From the NCBI GenBank assembly GCA_025929745.1, contig JAICPQ010000057.1:1-11764 (forward strand): DNA of 11,764 nucleotides, read 5' to 3'. Shown piece after piece: positions 1-6,337 of the stretch. The DNA comes from Burkholderiales bacterium (lineage in GTDB: Bacteria; Pseudomonadota; Gammaproteobacteria; Burkholderiales; SG8-39). Within the stretch, counting starts at the first letter, position 1, and each line of letters opens with the position of its first letter. Made by a program: the position numbers and the translations under genes. The notes beneath the pieces are model-generated. The model saw only the letters and a list, made by a program, of their open reading frames with translations. It ran no database searches and had not been told where the DNA came from.

Positions 1-467
1 AGGGCGAGAATGGGCACGCCGCTTGCGATCGCTTGCGAGTGCTCGGACGCGTATTGGTTGATCAGGCGGCCGTCGCGCGGCACATACATGAGGATCACCC
101 AGCCCGAGCCGCCGCCGAGCGCATAACCCATCGCGCGAAACTCCGCGCGCCAGCGCTCGAGCGAGCCGAATTGCTCGGCGAGCCATTGCGACGCTGCCTT
201 CGTCGGCTGCCCGTCCCCGCCGAGGCTGGCGAAATAAAGCTCGTGCAGGAGCGTCGAGTTCAGTGCAACCAGTTCCTCGCGTTTAAGGCCGTTCAGTACG
301 TGCCCTGGTGTGCTGGCTAGGTCGAGCGAAGCAAGCTGCTCGGTGATTGCATTCAGGCGCCGCATGGCCCCGCCGTAGTTATTCTCGTAGTGGCTCTCGA
401 TCAGCTTGAGCGATAGCCCGTTCAGGGTCCACGGTCGGCAATGGATCTGCTTGATGCGGTATTTCAT
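1..467 (-). CDS. Fe/Mn superoxide dismutase-like protein, 3' end beyond the window (partial)
   Basis: About 155 residues are visible; the C-terminus lies beyond position 1. The fold is recognisable as Fe/Mn superoxide dismutase: an N-terminal helical hairpin around SHYENNYGGAM (residues 25-35), the second helix LLHELYF (73-79), FGSLERWRAEF, and the GSGW motif that opens the C-terminal domain. The ligand positions His26 and His75 (His26 and His73 in E. coli SodB) are present. The Asp-x-x-x-His pair that completes the metal site would come just after the visible GVPILAL end, so it cannot be checked. By my alignment the active-site Tyr34 is Ala34, His30 is Asn30 and the Gln69 position is Ser71, so standard dismutase activity is uncertain. 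The ATG at 467 overlaps the upstream stop as ATGA and has GGAGG six bases before it (474-478), so it is translationally coupled to the secreted-protein gene. It has no obvious signal peptide. Confidence 0.85.
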   Translation of the reverse strand, partial: MKYRIKQIHCRPWTLNGLSLKLIESHYENNYGGAMRRLNAITEQLASLDLASTPGHVLNGLKREELVALNSTLLHELYFASLGGDGQPTKAASQWLAEQFGSLERWRAEFRAMGYALGGGSGWVILMYVPRDGRLINQYASEHSQAIASGVPILA

Positions 468-1120
468 CGCATACCTCCGATCAGGGTGTACGGATTGGCA
501 TAACAGCCGGCCGCCTGCAGGTACGCCGAGCGCTGGTCCGCCGCCAGGTGGACGATCGAGGAGCCGTCCCTGCCGTGCAGGCAAAGCCTGCTGAAGATGC
601 TCGCGCGTTGCTGGCGCTGGACCGATACGGCGCACGCCCCGCGCGCATGCCCCTCGATGCTCACTTTCTGGGCGCGGCGCAGGAGCGGATCGATCCGCCA
701 AAGCGAGCCATGCAGCTCGCTCACCGCGAAGTAGGCGCCGTTACGCTCGGAGTACACCAGTCCGGAAAAGCCGACGTCCTTGTCGGTGTCGGCATCGAGC
801 TCGACGCGATGCACCGACACCGCGAGCGTTGTGGGATCGATCTTCCACAGCACCGGTAGCACGTTGCTGGTCACGACGACTTCGCCGCGCGGACCGAAGG
901 CGATATCGGGCGCGCAGGCGTAGCGCTCACCGGCCCATTGCCAGTCCGGCAGATGAATCGCACGGCGCGGCTTGCGGCCTTCTTCGAGGAATAACCCCTT
1001 GGCGTCGATTACCCATGCGCGATCGCGCTCGGGCTGCGAGCGATAACGAAGCGGGTCGGCGGCCGCCGTGCTCGCAAAAAGAGAGATCGCCGCGAGGAAC
1101 CACAGTGGTTTGTTGCTCAT
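464..1120 (-). CDS. Secreted protein of unknown function, coupled to the SOD-like gene
   Basis: This is a 218-residue protein with a clear signal peptide: a Lys near the N-terminus, a hydrophobic core at about residues 6-18, and an Ala-Ala-Ala cleavage site before Asp22. It is therefore probably periplasmic or secreted. The mature part has strand-rich stretches such as DIAFGPRGEVVVTSNVLPVL and GSLWRIDP/LWKIDP-type repeats, reminiscent of beta-propeller blades (SMP-30/NHL-like). It is short for a complete propeller, and I do not recognise a named family. Four cysteines in the mature chain could form disulfides. The start is supported by AAAGGAG seven bases upstream. It is the first gene of a two-gene unit with the SOD-like protein and shares a 4-bp ATGA overlap with it, which implies coupled expression. 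A function linked to oxidative stress is inference from this neighbour only. Confidence 0.75.
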   Translation of the reverse strand: MSNKPLWFLAAISLFASTAAADPLRYRSQPERDRAWVIDAKGLFLEEGRKPRRAIHLPDWQWAGERYACAPDIAFGPRGEVVVTSNVLPVLWKIDPTTLAVSVHRVELDADTDKDVGFSGLVYSERNGAYFAVSELHGSLWRIDPLLRRAQKVSIEGHARGACAVSVQRQQRASIFSRLCLHGRDGSSIVHLAADQRSAYLQAAGCYANPYTLIGGMR

Positions 1121-1127
1121 GGACGCA

Positions 1128-1134
1128 CTCCTTT
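1128..1134 (-). promoter_or_regulatory. Shine-Dalgarno of the secreted-protein gene
   Basis: AAAGGAG on the minus strand lies seven bases before the ATG at 1120. It fixes the start of the 218-residue secreted protein. It contrasts with the plus-strand genes that follow, which lack such a sequence. Confidence 0.7.
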
Positions 1135-1165
1135 CCCATTCGGGAAATCGGAGCAGCGCTTGAGA

Positions 1166-1241
1166 CGGGTGTCTTGACTACCGGGTGTCTGCTTTAGGAC
1201 CCGGCCAGGGAGAGAGCCCTGCGTGCGAGCACCTTAGGACC
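1166..1241. repeat. Paired short repeats in the divergent intergenic region
   Basis: The 191-bp gap between two divergent genes holds CGGGTGTCT twice (1166-1174 and 1182-1190, a 16-bp period). TTAGGACC also occurs twice (1194-1201 and 1234-1241), and CCGGGT/ACCCGG form a perfect 6-bp inverted repeat (1181-1186 with 1199-1204). Position and spacing would suit operator sites for the leftward unit (secreted protein plus SOD-like protein) or for chrB. Short repeats in GC-rich DNA can arise by chance, so a regulatory role is only a suggestion. Confidence 0.35.
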
Positions 1242-1273
1242 GCTGGCCCGGCGGGTCAATGGTCCCAGGCCAT

Positions 1274-1303
1274 TTGGTGGCACGTTCTTGTGATACGTAT
1301 AAC
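1274..1303 (+). promoter_or_regulatory. Candidate chrB promoter giving a leaderless or near-leaderless mRNA
   Basis: TTGGTG (1274-1279) and TATAAC (1298-1303, 5/6 match to the sigma-70 -10 consensus) are separated by 18 bp. The -10 ends eight bases before the chrB ATG at 1312, so transcription would begin at or within a few bases of the start codon. No Shine-Dalgarno sequence is visible. The perfect palindrome ATACGTAT (1293-1300) overlaps the -10, and TGAT/ATCA arms (1291-1294, 1304-1307) surround it. This is a plausible operator for an autoregulating ChrB. Confidence 0.5.
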
Positions 1304-1311
1304 ATCACGTC

Positions 1312-2253
1312 ATGTTCAACGCCCTGGTGCTCAGCCTGCCGACGCGCAACTCCACACTGCGGATGCGCGTGTGGCGCGCGCTCAAGGAGTGCGGCGCCAC
1401 GGTGTTGCGCGACGGCGTATACCTGCTGCCGCGCGACGGCGCCGATGTCGGCGCGCTGAGAAAGCTCGAGAAAGAAATCCGCGCCCACGGCGGTCTGGCC
1501 ATCACCTTCGATGCCGCACCGCAGGCGGAGGAAGATCTTGCGGCGCTGCGCGGGCGCTTCGACCGCGCTGCTGATTACGGCGCACTGGTGGCCAGGATCT
1601 CGGCGGCAAGAGCATCGCTCGCGTCGCTTGGTCCCCGGCGCGGGCTCACGGCGCTGCGCAGGCTCGAGCAGGCCATGGAGAAGCTTGCGCGCATCGATTT
1701 CTTTCCGGGCCAGGCGAAAGAGCAGGCCGCGGCGGCGTTCGCATCGCTCAAGAACCGCTACGCGGAACTCTACTCCCGCAACGAACCGCGCCCTTCCGGC
1801 AAGGGCCTGCGGCCGCTCGAACGCGCGCGCTTCCAGAAGCGCATCTGGGCAACGCGCAAGGCGCCGTGGGTCGACCGGCTGGCGAGCGCGTGGCTCATCA
1901 AGCGCTTCATCGACCGCGAAGCGAAGTTCGTCTGGATCGCGCGGCCGAGCGAGCGGCCGAAGAAAGCGGTCGGCTTCGATTACGACGGCGCGGACTTCAC
2001 GCACGTGAAAAACCGCGTGACGTTCGAGGTTCTAGCCGCGGCGTTCGGCCTCGACCAGGACCCGGCGCTCGCGAGGATTGCAGCCGCCGTGCACTTTCTC
2101 GACGTGGGCGGCATTCCCGTTGCCGAGGCGAACGGCCTGGAGACCATGCTAAAAGGCGCGAGGGAAAAAGCGCAGAGCGACGATGCGCTGCTCGCCGAGG
2201 CGATGCGCACGCTCGATCTCCTCTATTCAGGCTTCCGTGCCGCCCAGCACTAA
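1312..2253 (+). CDS. chrB: ChrB-family chromate-responsive regulator
   Basis: This 313-residue protein is the usual length for ChrB, the regulator of chromate-resistance (chr) operons. The N-terminal domain (about residues 1-130) contains a helix-rich segment with TLRMRVWRALKECGATVLRDG, as in ChrB_N proteins. The C-terminal ChrB domain (about 178-305) has the hallmark strings APWVDRLASAWLIKRFID (184-201), VGFDYDGADFTHV (220-232), VTFEVL and VHFLDVGGIPV (260-270). A basic linker joins the two domains. Known ChrB proteins act as chromate-sensing transcriptional regulators. The chromate efflux pump ChrA that usually accompanies it is not in the window; the next gene is a putative chromate/quinone reductase instead. 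No Shine-Dalgarno sequence precedes the ATG, and a -10 element lies immediately upstream. The family call is firm; the real inducer is unproven. Confidence 0.9.
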   Translation: MFNALVLSLPTRNSTLRMRVWRALKECGATVLRDGVYLLPRDGADVGALRKLEKEIRAHGGLAITFDAAPQAEEDLAALRGRFDRAADYGALVARISAARASLASLGPRRGLTALRRLEQAMEKLARIDFFPGQAKEQAAAAFASLKNRYAELYSRNEPRPSGKGLRPLERARFQKRIWATRKAPWVDRLASAWLIKRFIDREAKFVWIARPSERPKKAVGFDYDGADFTHVKNRVTFEVLAAAFGLDQDPALARIAAAVHFLDVGGIPVAEANGLETMLKGAREKAQSDDALLAEAMRTLDLLYSGFRAAQH

Positions 2254-2362
2254 AGATAACGCCGGTCACGTCGCGCTCTAGAATATCCGTCACTACATCG
2301 TCGATGCCGGCGGCGACGGAGCTTGGCTCGAAACGATGGTCGCCCACCTGCCGAGCCACGGC

Positions 2363-2368
2363 TAGACT
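2363..2368 (+). promoter_or_regulatory. Candidate -10 element of the FMN reductase gene
   Basis: TAGACT (4/6 match to TATAAT) ends seven bases before the GTG at 2376, the same geometry as at chrB. No matching -35 is evident. A second -10-like hexamer, TAGAAT at 2279-2284, could instead give a leader of roughly 85-90 bases. The 122-bp gap 2254-2375 holds no Shine-Dalgarno sequence close to the GTG. Confidence 0.3.
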
Positions 2369-2375
2369 GTGACGG

Positions 2376-2924
2376 GTGGAAATTCTCGGCATCTGCGGCA
2401 GCCTGAGAAAAGGCTCGCTCAACATGGTCGCGTTGCGCGCGTGCGAGGAGCTCGTGCCGCAGGGCATGAAGATTCGCATTACCAGCATCGCCGACCTGCC
2501 CCTTTTCAACCAGGACGTTTTCGATGCCGGCATCCCGGAGCCGTGCAAGCGCCTGCGCGGGGAAATCGCGCAGGCCGACGGTGTACTGATCGCAAGCCCG
2601 GAGTACAACTTTTCGGTCACCGCACCGCTCAAGAACGCGATTGACTGGGCCTCGCGGCCGCCGAACCAGTCCTGGCAGGACAAGCCGGTGGCGCTTTTTT
2701 CGGTGACGCCGGGCCCGCTGGGCGGCGCGCGCGTTCAGTACGACCTGCGCCGCATTCTTGGCCAGCTGTGGGCGCACGTGCTGCCAAGGCCCGAAGTGTT
2801 CATCGGGTCCTCCGCGACCAAGTTCACGGATGGAAAACTCACCGATGAGACCACGCGCAAGTTCCTCGCCGACCTGCTCGCCGGCTTCAAGCCTTGGATC
2901 GAGCGGATGCGCGTAAGGAAGTAG
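2376..2924 (+). CDS. NADPH-dependent FMN reductase, ChrR/YieF-like
   Basis: This 182-residue flavodoxin-fold protein belongs to the NADPH-dependent FMN reductase family. The phosphate-binding loop GSLRKGSLN is at residues 8-16. SIADLPLFNQDV (37-48) and the flavin-contacting SPEYNFSVTAPLKNAIDWAS (74-93) follow, then GGARVQYDLRRIL (116-128). These strings closely resemble E. coli ChrR (YieF), a soluble quinone reductase that also reduces chromate, and the length is typical. Such enzymes bind FMN and transfer two electrons from NAD(P)H to quinones, azo dyes or metal oxyanions. The start is taken as GTG because the first strand EILGICGSLR begins directly after it. It sits 122 bp downstream of chrB on the same strand, which makes a chromate- or redox-stress role attractive but unproven. 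Related azoreductases or NAD(P)H:quinone oxidoreductases are the alternative reading. Confidence 0.88.
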   Translation: MEILGICGSLRKGSLNMVALRACEELVPQGMKIRITSIADLPLFNQDVFDAGIPEPCKRLRGEIAQADGVLIASPEYNFSVTAPLKNAIDWASRPPNQSWQDKPVALFSVTPGPLGGARVQYDLRRILGQLWAHVLPRPEVFIGSSATKFTDGKLTDETTRKFLADLLAGFKPWIERMRVRK

Positions 2925-2972
2925 CCGCGCCGATTGAACTAAGGTTCGATGGCTGGCTGCGCACAGCGGCCC

Positions 2973-2978
2973 TAGAAT
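2973..2978 (+). promoter_or_regulatory. Candidate -10 element of the outer-membrane protein gene
   Basis: TAGAAT (5/6 match to TATAAT) ends eight bases before the ATG at 2987, with CCGCCGCC between them and no Shine-Dalgarno sequence. The arrangement matches that at chrB and implies a leaderless transcript. No good -35 is visible. Confidence 0.4.
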
Positions 2979-2986
2979 CCGCCGCC

Positions 2987-3796
2987 ATGATCCGAGCCCT
3001 GTTGGCAGTACTGCTGGCGCTCAGCACGCTCTCGGGCAAGGCGCACGCGGACGAAGGTTGGACCTTTTCGCTGACGCCCTACCTCTGGCTGCCGAACGTG
3101 AATGGGACGCTCAAGTATGCCGTTCCGCCGGGCGGCGGCGCGAGGCCCGAGGTGGACACGGGGCCGAATGACTACCTCGAGAACCTCAGCTTCGCGCTCA
3201 TGCTCGCCGGAGAGGCGCGCAAGGGCCGGTGGTCGATGTTCACCGATCTCATCTACCTCGATTTTGACAGCGAGGAAAGCACAGTGAAGACCGTGAACTT
3301 CGGCGGAGAGCGGATCGACACGACCCTGAATTCGAGCACTCGATCATCGCTCACTGGCGTGGCGTGGACCTTTGGTGGCAGCTACGCCGCGCTGCAGGAT
3401 CCGAAGCATAGGCTCGACGTGCTGGGCGGCGTGCGCTATTTCGGCCTGGAGGCTTCGAGCGACTGGCAGCTCAGCGCCGCGCTCAGCGGTCCCAATGGCC
3501 AGGTGTTGGCGCAGTCGGGCAGCATCTCCCAGAAGGAGGACCTTTGGGATGTGATCGTCGGCGTTCGCGGCCGCCTGAAGCTCGGCGAAGGTAGCTGGTT
3601 CGTTCCGTATTACTTGGACGTCGGCACCGGCTCCTCTGCGCTAACTGCGCAGGCCCTTGCGGGGATCGGCTACGCCTTCAAGTGGGGCGAGATTCTCGCC
3701 ACCTATCGCACCCTCTACTACGATCTCGACGAAGACGAACTGCTGCAGGACGTGCGCTTTGCCGGCCCGGCCATCGGCGCAACCTTTCGCTTCTAG
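2987..3796 (+). CDS. Predicted outer-membrane beta-barrel protein of unknown function
   Basis: This 269-residue protein has a classical signal peptide (Arg3, hydrophobic core about 4-15, cleavage after Ala-His-Ala at residue 21). The mature chain starts DEGWTFSLTPYLWLPNVNG, a pattern common in outer-membrane barrels. It continues with alternating amphipathic strands such as GRWSMFTDLIYLDF, RLDVLGGVRYFGLEA, DLWDVIVGVRGRL and ILATYRTLYYDL. The chain ends in Arg-Phe, and a C-terminal aromatic is the usual signal for BAM-dependent assembly. I do not recognise a named family or a transport substrate. A longer open frame exists upstream (from 2894), but it lacks a signal peptide at its N-terminus and overlaps the reductase gene, so the ATG at 2987 is preferred. 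It is 62 bp from the reductase stop and may have its own promoter. Confidence 0.8.
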   Translation: MIRALLAVLLALSTLSGKAHADEGWTFSLTPYLWLPNVNGTLKYAVPPGGGARPEVDTGPNDYLENLSFALMLAGEARKGRWSMFTDLIYLDFDSEESTVKTVNFGGERIDTTLNSSTRSSLTGVAWTFGGSYAALQDPKHRLDVLGGVRYFGLEASSDWQLSAALSGPNGQVLAQSGSISQKEDLWDVIVGVRGRLKLGEGSWFVPYYLDVGTGSSALTAQALAGIGYAFKWGEILATYRTLYYDLDEDELLQDVRFAGPAIGATFRF

Positions 3797-3798
3797 AA

Positions 3799-3981
3799 GT
3801 GCCCAAGATCTTCTCGGTCAACGGTTCGACCACCGGGCGATCCGGAACCGATGCATTCCGGCGCCGTAAAATCGGGTTCTACCTGGGCATACTGGCCTTT
3901 CGTGCCGAGTACGACCGCTTTCAGATCGAGGAAGTCGATCGGGTGCAGATGCTTTCGGTGAGCGTCCTGTTCCAGTTTTGA
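3799..3981 (+). pseudogene. Probable C-terminal remnant of an outer-membrane beta-barrel gene
   Basis: The frame opens two bases after the preceding stop (GTG at 3799) and encodes about 60 residues. The last 38 read like the final strands of an OmpA-like/OmpW-like barrel: RKIGFYLGILAFRAEYDRF, then QIEEVDRVQMLSVSVLFQF with a terminal Phe. The RAEYDRF...VQMLSVSVLFQF ending is typical of small porin-like barrels of 180-230 residues. No signal peptide or earlier strands precede it in any plus frame, and the first 20 residues do not look like a barrel. It most likely survives from a deletion or recombination. The alternative is a short translated ORF following the outer-membrane gene. It lies tail to tail with livF, leaving 8 bp between them. 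Confidence 0.5.
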
Positions 3982-3989
3982 GTTGCCGG

Positions 3990-4700
3990 TCAACCGCGAG
4001 GCGCCAGCGAGAGGTAGAGGTCGGCAAGGTTGGCGCGGCGCACTAGGTCTGCGGTGGTGTCATGCAGCACCACCGCGCCCTTGATGAGCACGTAGGCGCG
4101 GCTCGCAAACGCAAGCGCGATGTCGAGCTTCTGCTCGACGATCAGAAGCGTAAGCCCGCTCGCGCGCAGCTTCTCCAGCGCGCTGCGAATCTGATGCACG
4201 ACGAGCGGCGCGAGCCCGAGAAAAGGCTCGTCGAGAAGAAGCAGCCGCGGCCGGCTCATGAGCGCGCGGCCGATGGCGAGCATTTGCTGCTCGCCGCCCG
4301 AGAGCGTGCCCGCGGGCTGTTTCTTCCTTTCGGCGAGACGCGGAAAAAGGCGGTACACGTAGTCGAAGCGCTCGCTCAGTTCGCCTTCGAGCCGCAGCGC
4401 GCCCAGGCGCAGGTTATCCTCGACGCTGAACGGCGAGAAGACGAGCCGGCCCTCCGGCACAAGGCGCACACCGGCCTGCACGATGCGGTGCGCCGGCGCG
4501 CGCACGATCTCGGCGCCGTCGAAGACGATGCTTCCACTGCGGCTACGGATCGTTCCCGTAACCGCTGCGAGCAGCGTGGACTTTCCGGCGCCGTTCGGCC
4601 CGAGCAGCGCCACCGTCTCGCCCGCGCCCATCTCGATGCTGACGCCGTGCAGCACCGTGGCGGCACCGTAGGAAGCGTGGACCTCAGACAGCCGCAGCAT
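3990..4700 (-). CDS. livF: Branched-chain/carboxylate ABC transporter ATP-binding protein LivF
   Basis: This 236-residue ATPase matches the LivF length. Walker A GPNGAGKS is at residues 34-41, signature LSGGEQQ at 133-139 and Walker B LLLLDEP at 153-159. As usual for LivF, the Q-loop position reads VPEGR (81-85) and the switch region has VEQ (188-190) instead of a histidine. It would pair with LivG on the cytoplasmic face to power the LivHM channel. An upstream in-frame start (4745) would add 15 residues of livG-overlapping sequence with no family match. The ATG at 4700, giving MLRLSEVHASYG, is preferred and overlaps livG by 17 bp. It is the last gene of the seven-gene minus-strand unit. No convincing terminator follows; GTTGCCGGTCAAC at the stop is a weak inverted repeat without a T-run. 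Confidence 0.95.
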   Translation of the reverse strand: MLRLSEVHASYGAATVLHGVSIEMGAGETVALLGPNGAGKSTLLAAVTGTIRSRSGSIVFDGAEIVRAPAHRIVQAGVRLVPEGRLVFSPFSVEDNLRLGALRLEGELSERFDYVYRLFPRLAERKKQPAGTLSGGEQQMLAIGRALMSRPRLLLLDEPFLGLAPLVVHQIRSALEKLRASGLTLLIVEQKLDIALAFASRAYVLIKGAVVLHDTTADLVRRANLADLYLSLAPRG

Positions 4701-5439
4701 GGCCGAGATACGCGTCCAGGACCGCCGGATGCGAGCGCACTTCATCGGGCGTGCCTTCGGCGATCTTCGCGCCGAAATTGAGCACCACCACGCGGTGCGC
4801 GAGCGGCAGCAAGAAATGCATGTCGTGCTCGATCAGCAGAACCGCGATGCCGCGCTCGGCGATGCCGCGAATCACCGTAGCGATGCGCTGGGCTTCGGCG
4901 CGCGTCAGGCCGGCGGCGGGTTCGTCGAAGAGAATCAATTTGGGCGCGCCGGCGAGCGCGCGGGCGATCTCCAGCAGACGGCCTTGCCCGAACGAGAGCC
5001 GGTCCACGCTCGCGTAGCGCAGCTCGCCCAGGCCGACGAATTCCACCAGGCGCTCGGCGTGCGCGTGCTGCTCGCGCTCCTCGGCCGCCGCCTTGCGCGA
5101 AAAGAGATTCCCGCCAAAGCGCGTATGCGCACCAACCAGCACGTTCTCGAGCACGCTCATGCCTTCGAACGGAAGATTGTGCTGGAAGGTGCGCATCACG
5201 CCACGCCGGGCGATCTCGTGGGGCGGCAGCCCGGCGATCGGCTCCCGGAGAAAGGAGATTTCGCCGGAGTCGGCGCGATACGCGCCGGCGATGATGTTGA
5301 ACGTCGTGCTTTTCCCGGCGCCGTTGGGGCCGATCAGGCCGAGGATTTCCCGCTCGCGCACGGCAAAGCTCAGCTCCGAGACCGCGGTCAGGCCGCCGAA
5401 GCGCTTAGTGAGCTTTCTGGCCTCGAGGATATCGGTCAT
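4684..5439 (-). CDS. livG: Branched-chain/carboxylate ABC transporter ATP-binding protein LivG
   Basis: This 251-residue ATPase is of the LivG type. Walker A GPNGAGKST is at residues 37-45, the Q-loop at Gln86 (MRTFQHN), signature LSFGQ at 148-152, Walker B LILFDEP at 168-174 and the switch histidine at His205 (LLIEHDM). The insert between Q-loop and signature (about 105-145) is typical of LivG. It is predicted to be cytoplasmic and to form the ATPase dimer with LivF. The ATG at 5439 gives MTDILEARKLTKRFGG, the usual N-terminus; a TTG at 5448 would add three residues. It overlaps livM by 35 bp and livF by 17 bp, so translation is probably coupled. LivG signature motifs often read LSFGQ or LSYGQ rather than LSGGQ, so this is normal. 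Confidence 0.95.
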   Translation of the reverse strand: MTDILEARKLTKRFGGLTAVSELSFAVREREILGLIGPNGAGKSTTFNIIAGAYRADSGEISFLREPIAGLPPHEIARRGVMRTFQHNLPFEGMSVLENVLVGAHTRFGGNLFSRKAAAEEREQHAHAERLVEFVGLGELRYASVDRLSFGQGRLLEIARALAGAPKLILFDEPAAGLTRAEAQRIATVIRGIAERGIAVLLIEHDMHFLLPLAHRVVVLNFGAKIAEGTPDEVRSHPAVLDAYLGHAAAV

Positions 5440-6337
5440 AGAGCCCAATTAGGCCGCGCGGTTGAAGAAGGATGACGACGACCATCAGCGCGCCGAAGAC
5501 GAGCGCGTGGTGGTGGCCGATGAGCGGCGAGAGCACGAAAGGCAGGAGGTAAAGCAGCACCGCGCCGACGATCGCGCCCGCGTGGCGCCCCGAGCCGCCG
5601 ATGATCACCATGAAAAGCAAGAGGAACGCGTTCTCGAGGCCGAATATCGGTGGATTCACCGTGTTGTCCACGAACGCGTACACCATGCCTGCAATCCCGG
5701 CGAGCACGCTCGTTAGCGTGAAGGCGATGACTTTGGTGCGCGCCACGTTCACACCCATGGCCGCGGCGGCTTCCGGGTTGTCGCGCACCGCGCGGCACGC
5801 GCGGCCGAACCACGAGCGGTCCAGGTGCCGCAGCAGTGCGTACGTGCCCAGGACGAGGATTACGATGACCGCGGTGTACCAGGGCCCGGTGATGTACACG
5901 CCGAAGATCGCCGGCAGGCGATAGTTGACGAGACCGCCGGTGCCGCCGGTGACCGCGCCGCCCTCGTTCAGCACCACGATGAAAAGCTGGGCGAGCGCGA
6001 GCGTGGCGAGCGCCAGATAAAAGCCCTCGAGGCGCGTCGACGGGATGGCCACGATGAGCGCGATAGCGCTGCAGACCAGGACGCCGGCCAGGATGGCGAG
6101 GGGCAGCGGCATGCCCAGCTGGAACAGGAAGATGACCACCGCGTATGCGCCGATGCCGTAGAAGGCGAAGTGCGAGAAGGCCACCTGCCCGGAGATGCCG
6201 AAGAGGAAGTTGTAGGAAAGCGCGAGCGCGATCCACAGCAAGAGCTTCCGGTAAACGTCGTTGTAATAGCCGCTGAGGAAGAAGGCCACAGCCGAAAGCA
6301 GCACCGCCGCCGCCACCCAGCCGAGCGCGCTCCTCAT
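5405..6337 (-). CDS. livM: Branched-chain/carboxylate ABC transporter permease LivM
   Basis: This 310-residue inner-membrane protein has about nine or ten hydrophobic segments spread along its length, and there is no cytoplasmic extension. Family marks include YNFLFGISGQVAFSHFAFYG (42-61), VTGGTGGL (129-136) and the ATPase-coupling loop DNPEAAAAMGVNVARTK (186-202). IIGGSGRHAG and the closing QPRGLIGLY follow further on. It forms the translocation channel with LivH. It is shorter than E. coli LivM (about 425) but of the common length for the short LivM proteins of proteobacterial uptake systems for amino acids, amides and aromatic acids. It starts at ATG in a 4-bp ATGA overlap with livH and ends inside livG. 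Confidence 0.94.
   Translation of the reverse strand: MRSALGWVAAAVLLSAVAFFLSGYYNDVYRKLLLWIALALSYNFLFGISGQVAFSHFAFYGIGAYAVVIFLFQLGMPLPLAILAGVLVCSAIALIVAIPSTRLEGFYLALATLALAQLFIVVLNEGGAVTGGTGGLVNYRLPAIFGVYITGPWYTAVIVILVLGTYALLRHLDRSWFGRACRAVRDNPEAAAAMGVNVARTKVIAFTLTSVLAGIAGMVYAFVDNTVNPPIFGLENAFLLLFMVIIGGSGRHAGAIVGAVLLYLLPFVLSPLIGHHHALVFGALMVVVILLQPRGLIGLYDRYPRGQKAH

Noticed and set aside
1234..2004. Open frame of 256 codons on the minus strand over chrB
   Set aside because: It lies opposite a confidently identified ChrB, has shadow composition and no family marks.
2894..2986. Longer start for the outer-membrane protein at 2894
   Set aside because: It would bury the signal peptide 31 residues inside the protein and overlap the reductase; the ATG at 2987 follows a -10 element and begins a proper signal peptide.
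3982..3994. Possible terminator GTTGCCGGTCAAC between livF and the barrel relic
   Set aside because: The stem is only about 4 bp with no T-run on either strand; too weak to call.
4062..5475. Two long plus-strand open frames opposite livF and livG
   Set aside because: Both are antisense shadows of ATPases with intact Walker and signature motifs.
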